Below are positions 8,234 to 13,393 of a DNA stretch of 37,753 nucleotides, in pieces (positions within the stretch are counted from its first letter, which is position 1; every line of letters starts with the position of its first letter). The translations under genes and the position numbers were made by a program. Source of the DNA: Clostridia bacterium. GTDB lineage: Bacteria; Bacillota; Clostridia; Oscillospirales; Acutalibacteraceae. The DNA is taken from positions 1 to 37,753 of the forward strand of contig JAKSQQ010000009.1 of the NCBI GenBank assembly GCA_024404015.1. Reading direction: 5' to 3'. The notes below the pieces were generated by a model that was given only the letters and a program-made list of their open reading frames with translations, was not told the origin of the DNA and did not search any database.

Positions 8234-8257
8234 ATAGGGAAAATTTATAGGGAAAAT
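8234..8257. repeat. Direct repeat ATAGGGAAAAT x2, possible integrase arm site
   Basis: Two identical 11-base copies lie 13 bases apart (8234-8244 and 8247-8257) directly after the integrase stop codon and before the tRNA gene. Short direct repeats here fit arm-type integrase binding sites in an attachment region. This is inference from position. Confidence 0.4.
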
Positions 8258-8269
8258 CATAATCCGGAT

Positions 8270-8317
8270 AAAAAAAGAAACCGCTGATTCCCAGCCTGCA
8301 AGCTTTGAAAATCAGCG
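8270..8317 (-). terminator. Intrinsic terminator of the tRNA-fMet transcript
   Basis: The arms CGCTGATT (8282-8289) and AATCAGCG (8310-8317) pair perfectly. On the minus strand the hairpin is followed by GTTTCTTTTTTT. It lies 10 bases beyond the tRNA 3' end, between it and the integrase gene. Confidence 0.65.
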
Positions 8318-8326
8318 ATTGTCCTT

Positions 8327-8402
<76 letters not shown>

Positions 8403-8417
8403 ATGTATTGCATATAT

Positions 8418-8445
8418 ATTATACACATTCAAGCGGAATTGTCAA
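8418..8445 (-). promoter_or_regulatory. Promoter of tRNA-fMet
   Basis: On the minus strand a perfect TTGACA (complement of 8440-8445) and perfect TATAAT (complement of 8418-8423) are separated by 16 bases. The tRNA 5' end lies 15 bases past the -10. Confidence 0.8.
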
Positions 8446-8729
8446 GGAAAAAATGATATTTTTGATATTTCTCCTTACAAAGGCCGCAAGTGCCGGATAT
8501 ATATTCTCGCGGATATCTCTGTTTCGGCCGGATAAAACCGGTAAAATCGGCGGTGAAGTCAAAGAAAATTTCTTTGCAATCTTCACAGCATTCATTTCGG
8601 TTATCTTCAAAAATCCCACGCTGTCATTGTTGCATCGTATATTTATAAATCCCGTCGGAATTTTTCGGCGGGCTTTTTGACATAAGCATCTGCTCCGGCT
8701 GAAATTTTTATCCTGATTGGTGCAAATAA
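8446..8729. other. Gap between tRNA-fMet and the biotin ligase gene
   Basis: A non-coding stretch of almost 300 bases. Frames of 58-75 codons are open on both strands but neither encodes a recognisable protein. Near its right end lies a plus-strand terminator-like hairpin (8651-8677) with no convincing gene upstream of it, which may be the remnant of a deleted or decayed gene. I see nothing else in it. Confidence 0.4.
8651..8677 (+). terminator. Orphan intrinsic terminator
   Basis: CCCGTCG (8651-8657) pairs with CGGCGGG (8666-8672), with one G-T pair, and is followed by CTTTTT. No plus-strand gene ends immediately upstream. Confidence 0.6.
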
Positions 8730-8758
8730 TTGACTTTATCCGCTGAAAAATGTATAAT
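8730..8758 (+). promoter_or_regulatory. Promoter of the biotin ligase operon
   Basis: TTGACT (8730-8735), a 17-base spacer and a perfect TATAAT (8753-8758). Transcription should start near 8765, so the first in-frame ATG (8750) would lie upstream of the transcript. GAGGTGG follows at 8768-8774. Confidence 0.75.
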
Positions 8759-8779
8759 TACAGTTTAGAGGTGGTAAAC

Positions 8780-9469
8780 ATTAACAAATTACATTTTGAT
8801 TCACTTACCTCCACCAGCGACTACATCAGAGAAAATGCCCATTCCCTTGAATCGCCCGTGCTTGTCGTTGCGGATATGCAGACGGCAGGACGGGGCAGAC
8901 ACGGTAAAAGCTTTCATTCTCCGTATGGGACGGGCATCTATTTCAGTATCGGCTTTGAGGCAAATGACGATTTTGACTTGATTACTCCCGGAGCAGCCGT
9001 ATGCCTTCAGCAGAGCATATCCCAGCTTACGGGAATTGAAACAGGCATCAAATGGGTAAACGACCTTTACCTGGGCTCAAAAAAGGTAGCCGGAATACTG
9101 ACGGAAAGATTCGTTTCAGAGGGTAAAGTCCTTACGGTTGTGGGTATGGGAATCAACCTGACCACAAGGGAATTTCCTCCCGACGCTCCCGTCGCGGGCT
9201 CTCTCGGGATTGAAACAGACAAAGACGCTCTGATTGACCTCACGGTTTCCCTGCTTCTCAAAATGAACGACTGCTTTGACCGTGAACGGGTTCTGAAGCA
9301 GTACAGAGAAAAAATGTTTATCATCGGTAAAGATATCGGATTTTGCCGTAACGGAATTGATTACACGGGGACTGTTCTCGGAGTCAACGATGAAGGCAAT
9401 CTGATTGTAAATACCCCAGGCGGAGAAATGACACTTTCCTCGGGAGAAATATCCATAAAAATGAGGTAA
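8780..9469 (+). CDS. birA: Biotin--[acetyl-CoA carboxylase] ligase, group I
   Basis: About 229 residues. The enzyme activates biotin with ATP and transfers it to a lysine of the biotin carrier domain of acetyl-CoA carboxylase and similar enzymes. Signatures: T-S-T-S-D-Y near the start, the biotinyl-AMP loop G-R-G-R-H-G-K-S-F, then K-W-V-N-D-L-Y-L-G and K-V-A-G-I-L-T-E. The C-terminal SH3-like domain is present. There is no N-terminal HTH, so it is a group I ligase and not the repressor form. Start: ATG 8750 is in frame but sits inside the promoter. The best-placed codon after the ribosome site GAGGTGG is ATT at 8780, five bases away, giving I/M-N-K-L-H-F-D-S; GTG 8771 is the other option but lies within that site. 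First gene of a four-gene unit ending at 10942. Confidence 0.9.
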   Translation: MNKLHFDSLTSTSDYIRENAHSLESPVLVVADMQTAGRGRHGKSFHSPYGTGIYFSIGFEANDDFDLITPGAAVCLQQSISQLTGIETGIKWVNDLYLGSKKVAGILTERFVSEGKVLTVVGMGINLTTREFPPDAPVAGSLGIETDKDALIDLTVSLLLKMNDCFDRERVLKQYREKMFIIGKDIGFCRNGIDYTGTVLGVNDEGNLIVNTPGGEMTLSSGEISIKMR

Positions 9470-9475
9470 AAAGCT

Positions 9476-9988
9476 ATGAAGAGAATTATTTGTATTGTAA
9501 TGGTACTGCTTACAGCAGCCCTTGTATTTGCCGCATGCGGTAAAAAGGAAGTTGAGGAAACCACCAAGCCCACGGAAACAACAGGCAAGGACGTGCCCAT
9601 TATAGCAGATTATTTTGATAACACCGAAACACAAAAGAACGGTGAAACCACCGAATACCGTCCCGACATAGTTGATTCCGAAGGCAAAGGCATCGAAATC
9701 ATTTACGGCAGCGCTCCTCAGCCCGGTCAGCTTGCCACCGTATCCGCAAAGGGTAAGGCCAACGCTGAGTTTTCCGCAGTTCTTTATGACGAGAATGCAA
9801 CCGCAATCGTAAACGATATTAAAAACGTCAAATCAGACGATGAAGGTAAATTCGGTTTTTCATTCATTATCCCCGATAATACAAAGGTCGGCTCAAAGCT
9901 CCTTGTCATCAGAGAAGTCGGTACCGAAAATTACCTGAGAACGACAATATATGTTTCCTCGGCGGAAAGTACCACGGTTTCCGAGTAA
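9476..9988 (+). CDS. Small secreted lipoprotein, function unknown
   Basis: A 170-residue protein starting 6 bases after the biotin ligase stop. The N-terminus is a lipoprotein signal: M-K-R, a hydrophobic core to about residue 17, then F-A-A-C with C21 as the lipidation site. It is followed by a Thr/Glu/Lys-rich linker (about 25-60) as in surface lipoproteins. The remaining about 100 residues (G-S-A-P-Q-P-G-Q-L-A-T-V-S ... Y-L-R-T-T-I-Y-V-S) read as one beta-sandwich, possibly Ig-like. No catalytic motif is visible. It should be anchored on the outer face of the membrane. Nothing links it to biotin beyond its place in the operon. Confidence 0.8.
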   Translation: MKRIICIVMVLLTAALVFAACGKKEVEETTKPTETTGKDVPIIADYFDNTETQKNGETTEYRPDIVDSEGKGIEIIYGSAPQPGQLATVSAKGKANAEFSAVLYDENATAIVNDIKNVKSDDEGKFGFSFIIPDNTKVGSKLLVIREVGTENYLRTTIYVSSAESTTVSE

Positions 9989-10035
9989 TACATCAGATTC
10001 ATTTCTTTGAAATCATCTGAAAGGAGACGACGGTA

Positions 10036-10218
10036 ATGAGGGAAGAAATACCCTATGAATTAATGTCCCCGGAAGAAAAGAAAACAGACCTGTTTCTCAG
10101 ACAGAAGGAAACTCTCGAGCTTTTCCTTGAACGCAACGCAATCACAAAGGCACAGTTTGACAAAAGCTACGGCGAGCTGGTTGAGAAAATGGGCATGAAA
10201 GACTATGAGAACAGATAA
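10036..10218 (+). CDS. Conserved-looking 60-residue protein, function unknown
   Basis: Small, charged and mostly helical: E-L-M-S-P-E-E-K-K-T-D-L-F-L-R-Q-K-E-T-L then N-A-I-T-K-A-Q-F-D-K-S-Y. It resembles small cytoplasmic proteins with a SHOCT-like helix pair, but I cannot name a family. GAAAGGAG lies just upstream of ATG 10036, and the TAA overlaps the next gene's ATG by one base, so it is probably real and coupled to the HAD hydrolase. No signal peptide or membrane segment. Confidence 0.65.
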   Translation: MREEIPYELMSPEEKKTDLFLRQKETLELFLERNAITKAQFDKSYGELVEKMGMKDYENR

Positions 10219-10886
10219 TGGAAATACAAGCAGTATTATTTGATATGGACGGAGTCCTCATTGACTCCGAAAGTATAATTTTAGAGGCCGCTCTTGAAGG
10301 ATTGAAGCAGTTCGGCGTATACGCAAAGCCGGAGGATTTCATCCCCTACATAGGCGGAGGAGAAACAAGATATCTGGGAGGACCTGCGAAAAAATACGGT
10401 GTCCCCTACGACCCCCAGATGAAGCCCGTAGTATATGAAATCTACGGTAAAATTATAAGAAACCACCCCGAACTGGTTTATGACGGCGTGCTGGATGTTG
10501 TAAAGGAAATAATGAAAAAATACAAGGCGTCCGTGTGCTCTGCGGCAGATTACCCCAAGGTATGCCACAACCTTTATACCATAGGCGTAGGTCCCGAATT
10601 TTTTACGGCACTTGTTACCGGCAGCGACGTTTCACAGCAAAAGCCCCATCCCGATATATTTCTCAAGGGTGCGGAGCTCTGCAAGGCAGATCCTCGCTTC
10701 TGCGTTGCCATTGACGATGCAATCAACGGTGTGAAAGCCGCCAACGCCGCAGGATGTGTCAGCGTCGGTGTTACCACCTCATTCACCCGTGACGAATTGA
10801 AAGAGGCAGATGCAATGTACGTCATTGACGATATAAAGGAATTCCCTGCACTTCTTGATAGAATAGAAAAAGAACAGAACAGATAA
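10218..10886 (+). CDS. HAD-superfamily hydrolase, beta-phosphoglucomutase/phosphatase-like
   Basis: A 222-residue protein with all HAD motifs: motif I D9-M-D11-G-V-L-I-D-S-E, motif II V-C-S-A-A-D, motif III Q-Q-K-P-H-P-D-I-F and motif IV A-I-D-D-A-I-N-G-V-K-A-A. The long helical cap between motifs I and II places it with the beta-phosphoglucomutase/phosphoglycolate phosphatase subfamily (subtype I cap). The substrate cannot be read from the sequence; small phosphosugars are usual. The start overlaps the stop of the 60-residue gene by one base. Last gene of the birA operon, followed by a strong terminator. Confidence 0.88.
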   Translation: MEIQAVLFDMDGVLIDSESIILEAALEGLKQFGVYAKPEDFIPYIGGGETRYLGGPAKKYGVPYDPQMKPVVYEIYGKIIRNHPELVYDGVLDVVKEIMKKYKASVCSAADYPKVCHNLYTIGVGPEFFTALVTGSDVSQQKPHPDIFLKGAELCKADPRFCVAIDDAINGVKAANAAGCVSVGVTTSFTRDELKEADAMYVIDDIKEFPALLDRIEKEQNR

Positions 10887-10892
10887 ATAAAA

Positions 10893-10942
10893 CCGCCGAA
10901 AAGAATTCACGCTTCTCTTCGGCGGATATTTTTTGCTTTTTT
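10893..10942. terminator. Terminator between convergent genes
   Basis: CCGCCGAA (from 10893) pairs with TTCGGCGG (ending 10925), extended by AGAA/TTCT inside, and a T-rich tract follows to 10942. It serves the HAD gene on the plus strand. The minus-strand gene ends at 10951, so it could work for both. Confidence 0.8.
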
Positions 10943-10950
10943 TGATTAAC

Positions 10951-11580
10951 TTAAAATCCGAGATTATCATTGACAAGGATAACGTGGATTCTGTCCTTAT
11001 GTCTTGAATATCTGGTAATAAGAAACTGACAGCAAATTGTATCGGGACATTTACAGTCCATGCATTTGCCCGTCTTTGTGCAGGGTGTGGAAAGACCGAA
11101 ACGCTGAACATTGATAACCGCCGCTTCGTTTCTTGCTCTTTTAAGCGCGCTGTCCAAATCGGAAGCAATCTTATTCATTCCCACCACAAGAACGAGTTTT
11201 TTGGGGCCGTAGGCGTAGGCGGAAACCCTGTTTGAATTACCGTCTATATTCACGAGAATACCGTCGTCGGTAATGGCATTTGTGCTTCCGAGAAATACGT
11301 CTGCATCGTAGGCAAAAAGCTCTGCAGCATGTTTATCCGTCACGGCACTTCTGTCACAATAATTATATTTTTCGTTTTTAACTGCGTCAATCAAACCGAT
11401 TTCCGCTATGGAAACCGAGCCGCCGTTTGTTATCTTACTGCCCTCGGGAATAAGAGAAAGAGCAATTTTAAGGGCCTCCTCCTTGGTTTCGGCATAGTAA
11501 CCGCTCATATTCCTTGACTGCAGTCCCTTGATAACGGTTTCGGCAAGCAAATCGTTGCGTTTGGTTCTGTTGATATTCAT
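10951..11580 (-). CDS. LUD-domain protein (LutC/YkgG, DUF162 family)
   Basis: A 209-residue protein. The LUD core is recognisable: E-A-L-K-I-A-L-S-L-I-P-E-G, T-N-G-G-S-V-S-I-A-E-I-G-L, F-L-G-S-T-N-A-I-T-D-D-G-I-L-V-N-I-D and L-V-L-V-V-G-M-N-K-I. The C-terminus has a cysteine cluster, C167, C173, C176, C178, C183 and C184, which could hold an Fe-S centre or metal. LutC proteins take part in lactate oxidation with LutA and LutB, but these are absent here. Solo LUD proteins with this cysteine tail are common in Clostridia and their role is not established. The start is ATG 11580 behind AAAGGAG. The upstream region has two identical-arm operator-like repeats and a 12-base tandem duplication. Confidence 0.82.
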   Translation of the reverse strand: MNINRTKRNDLLAETVIKGLQSRNMSGYYAETKEEALKIALSLIPEGSKITNGGSVSIAEIGLIDAVKNEKYNYCDRSAVTDKHAAELFAYDADVFLGSTNAITDDGILVNIDGNSNRVSAYAYGPKKLVLVVGMNKIASDLDSALKRARNEAAVINVQRFGLSTPCTKTGKCMDCKCPDTICCQFLITRYSRHKDRIHVILVNDNLGF

Positions 11581-11596
11581 TTTAGCTCTCCTTTCT

Positions 11597-11616
11597 GTAA
11601 AGCGTATGTACTTTAC
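11597..11616. promoter_or_regulatory. Operator-like repeat GTAAAG-N8-CTTTAC, copy 1
   Basis: The inverted repeat starts 17 bases upstream of the LUD-protein start codon, next to its ribosome binding site. The same arms with the same 8-base spacing occur again at 11699-11718. Confidence 0.5.
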
Positions 11617-11625
11617 TCTATGTGT

Positions 11626-11649
11626 ATTTCAAAAGTAATTTCAAAAGTA
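11626..11649. repeat. Perfect 12-base tandem duplication ATTTCAAAAGTA x2
   Basis: Two exact adjacent copies (11626-11637 and 11638-11649) lie in the upstream region of the LUD gene between the two GTAAAG-N8-CTTTAC repeats. They could be direct-repeat regulator sites or a recent slippage duplication. Confidence 0.6.
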
Positions 11650-11673
11650 TTTTGTTGATACATAAGGACTTAT

Positions 11674-11694
11674 TGCAAATTTCATCAATTTGCA
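11674..11694. repeat. Inverted repeat TGCAAATT-N5-AATTTGCA
   Basis: Perfect 8-base arms (11674-11681, 11687-11694) upstream of the LUD gene and between it and the second operator-like repeat. It looks like a regulator-binding palindrome; there is no T-run to make it a terminator. Confidence 0.5.
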
Positions 11695-11698
11695 ACTT

Positions 11699-11718
11699 GT
11701 AAAGTTTATCGGCTTTAC
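11699..11718. promoter_or_regulatory. Operator-like repeat GTAAAG-N8-CTTTAC, copy 2
   Basis: Same arms and spacing as copy 1 at 11597-11616, 102 bases away, with a different 8-base centre. The pair brackets the presumed promoter of the LUD gene. Confidence 0.5.
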
Positions 11719-11732
11719 AGATAGGCATATAC

Positions 11733-11761
11733 AAAACAAAAAGCAGGTCAACCGACCTGCT
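11733..11761 (-). terminator. Terminator of the 27-residue microprotein gene
   Basis: On the minus strand AGCAGGTC-GGTT-GACCTGCT is followed by TTTTTGTTTTG. It lies 18 bases past the microprotein stop codon. The arms are 11742-11749 and 11754-11761. Confidence 0.8.
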
Positions 11762-11778
11762 GTATTGTTTACGGAATA

Positions 11779-11862
11779 TCAGGTGAACAATCCTGCAATC
11801 ACATCTTCAAGACCGAAAATCTCAATAATTCCCCAAAGGAAAAGCCAAAAACCGATACTCAT
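11779..11862 (-). CDS. 27-residue hydrophobic microprotein (likely single membrane helix)
   Basis: An open frame of 27 codons plus TGA, too short for routine gene calling. It begins M-S-I-G-F-W-L-F-L-W-G-I-I-E-I-F and continues G-L-E-D-V-I-A-G-L-F-T. About 16 N-terminal residues are strongly hydrophobic with two Trp, followed by an acidic Glu-Asp turn and a short amphipathic tail, so it should sit in the membrane. Support for a real gene: a near-perfect AAGGAGG eight bases before the ATG, a promoter at 11893-11921 and an intrinsic terminator at 11733-11761, giving its own transcript of roughly 150 bases. It lies between ddh and the LUD gene on the same strand. I do not recognise the family. 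A small toxin, a membrane-complex subunit or a stress microprotein are all possible. Confidence 0.65.
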   Translation of the reverse strand: MSIGFWLFLWGIIEIFGLEDVIAGLFT

Positions 11863-11892
11863 TTGATTGCCTCCTTATTCATATTCGCTGAT

Positions 11893-11921
11893 ATAATAAC
11901 ATATATAAATCAAAAAATCAA
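11893..11921 (-). promoter_or_regulatory. Promoter of the microprotein gene
   Basis: On the minus strand TTGATT (complement of 11916-11921), a 17-base spacer and TATTAT (complement of 11893-11898). It lies just downstream of the ddh stop codon and about 30 bases before the microprotein ATG. Confidence 0.6.
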
Positions 11922-11938
11922 CAAATTTTTTAGCAATA

Positions 11939-12919
11939 TCAAAGCATATTTGCTCTGAGTTCTTCGCCGGACATACTGCTGAGGTATGCAGGGGGAACAT
12001 CAAGAACGGTTTTGCATCCTCTGATGCCCTCCTTGTACATACGAAAAGCGGCCCTTGCATAGGCAATAAGTACGCTTGATGTAAACTCGGGATTTGAGTC
12101 AAGCTTTAAGCTGTATTCAATAACGTGGTTGTTCTCATTGTTCCAGCCGGTGGAGCCGGTACGGATTACGGAGCCGCCGTGAGGAATACCCTTATGGTCT
12201 CTGTCAAGCTCTTCCTGAGAAATGAAATTAACGGTGGTGTCATAGTCGGCAAAGTAATTGGGCATCTCTTTGATTTCTCTTTCAATCCTTGCCTTATCCC
12301 CATCGGGTGCGGCAACCACCCAGCATTCTCTCGTATGCTTTTCTCTTACGGAGAGAACGGGATTTTCACCGTTTCTGACCTTTTCAAGGGCTTCGGGTAC
12401 GGGTACGGTGTACTGTCTTGCGTCAAGAACGCCTTCAATTCTGCGGATTGCATCGGAGTGTCCCTGGCTTACGCCTCTGCCCCAGAAGGTATAATCAGAC
12501 CCGTCGGGGAGAATTGCGCCTGCATAAACTCTGTTGAGAGAGAACATACCGGGGTCCCAGCCGACAGATATCATTGCAATGTGACCGTTATCCTTTGCCG
12601 CCTTATCCACGTTGGCAAAATGCTCGGGAATCCTTGCGTGAGTATCAAAGCTGTCAATAACGTTGAACATTTCGGCGTACTTCGGAGTCATTTCGGGCAA
12701 ATCCGTAGCGGAGCCGCCGCAGATAATCAGCACGTCTATATCGTCCCTGTATTTTTCAATATCGTTTACGGAAACCACCTTTGCGCCTTCAGTGAGAATC
12801 TTAACTTTTGAAGGGTCACGGCGGGTAAATACGTATTTAAGCTCAGTGTCATCGTTATGCTTTACCGCGCATTCAATGCCTCTGCCCAGATTTCCGTATC
12901 CGAGAACTGCTATTTTCAT
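11939..12919 (-). CDS. ddh: meso-Diaminopimelate D-dehydrogenase
   Basis: 326 residues, the normal length for the family. It catalyses NADPH-dependent one-step formation of meso-diaminopimelate from tetrahydrodipicolinate and ammonia (reversible), for lysine and cell-wall synthesis. Seen: N-terminal Rossmann G-Y-G-N-L-G-R-G-I-E, then F-T-R-R-D-P, I-D-S-F-D-T-H, I-S-V-G-W-D-P-G-M-F-S-L-N-R and W-G-R-G-V-S-Q-G-H-S-D-A, all characteristic of Ddh; H-G-G-S-V-I-R-T-G near the end. Start: a GTG at 12928 is in frame but is part of the ribosome site AAGGTGA; ATG 12919, giving M-K-I-A-V-L-G, is the correct start. Own promoter at 12952-12980. Confidence 0.95.
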   Translation of the reverse strand: MKIAVLGYGNLGRGIECAVKHNDDTELKYVFTRRDPSKVKILTEGAKVVSVNDIEKYRDDIDVLIICGGSATDLPEMTPKYAEMFNVIDSFDTHARIPEHFANVDKAAKDNGHIAMISVGWDPGMFSLNRVYAGAILPDGSDYTFWGRGVSQGHSDAIRRIEGVLDARQYTVPVPEALEKVRNGENPVLSVREKHTRECWVVAAPDGDKARIEREIKEMPNYFADYDTTVNFISQEELDRDHKGIPHGGSVIRTGSTGWNNENNHVIEYSLKLDSNPEFTSSVLIAYARAAFRMYKEGIRGCKTVLDVPPAYLSSMSGEELRANML

Positions 12920-12951
12920 ATATTTCACCTTACTTCCTGAATATGTAAATG

Positions 12952-12980
12952 ATTATATCACCTGCTTATTTCTCAGTCAA
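12952..12980 (-). promoter_or_regulatory. Promoter of ddh
   Basis: On the minus strand TTGACT (complement of 12975-12980), a 17-base spacer and TATAAT (complement of 12952-12957), about 30 bases before the ddh start codon. Confidence 0.8.
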
Positions 12981-13002
12981 TGAAAGCATATACAAATATG
13001 TA

Positions 13003-13032
13003 TTGTTTTTTACCCATCAATAGTGTTATAAT
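13003..13032 (+). promoter_or_regulatory. Promoter of the 13061-15292 unit
   Basis: TTGTTT (13003-13008), an 18-base spacer and TATAAT (13027-13032) on the plus strand, divergent from ddh. The first ATG in the longer open frame (12980) lies upstream of it, which supports the start at 13061. Confidence 0.6.
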
Positions 13033-13060
13033 TGACGAAGTTATAAACGGAGGTTTTTCC

Positions 13061-13381
13061 ATGAAAGAATTAAGCAGAACAAGCTGGCAATATCTGTGCG
13101 GCAACGTGGCACTTTATGATGCCGGCATAAACGATTTCATCGGTTCCGCACCCATAACCGAAGGCAAGGTGGGAGCATTCACCGATAAATTCAACTATAA
13201 GCTCCATCTCATTGCCGAAAATAAAACTCCTCTGAAAATCATTGCTTCATTCTATGTGGGATGCTTCAGCTTTGACACAACGGATGAGGAACAGATTACA
13301 GTCAGAGAATTTGACCCCTCCGAAGAGGGACTGAACTCGGCATTTGAATGGCTTGACAAAGAATACAATAACTGCATTTAA
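13061..13381 (+). CDS. Hypothetical protein of 106 residues
   Basis: An acidic, soluble protein beginning M-K-E-L-S-R-T-S-W-Q-Y-L-C-G-N and ending F-E-W-L-D-K-E-Y-N-N-C-I; I recognise no domain. The frame is open further upstream, but ATG 13061 is preceded by GGAGG at a good distance and lies after the promoter, so I use it. It is followed 12 bases later by the glutaminase-A-like gene and should be co-transcribed with it. No signal peptide, membrane helix or metal site is visible. Confidence 0.7.
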   Translation: MKELSRTSWQYLCGNVALYDAGINDFIGSAPITEGKVGAFTDKFNYKLHLIAENKTPLKIIASFYVGCFSFDTTDEEQITVREFDPSEEGLNSAFEWLDKEYNNCI

Positions 13382-13393
13382 GGGAGAAAAACA

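Noticed and set aside
12125..12811. 228-codon frame opposite ddh
   Set aside because: It is fully contained in the antisense of a clearly identified gene and lacks a ribosome site; an antisense shadow caused by codon bias.
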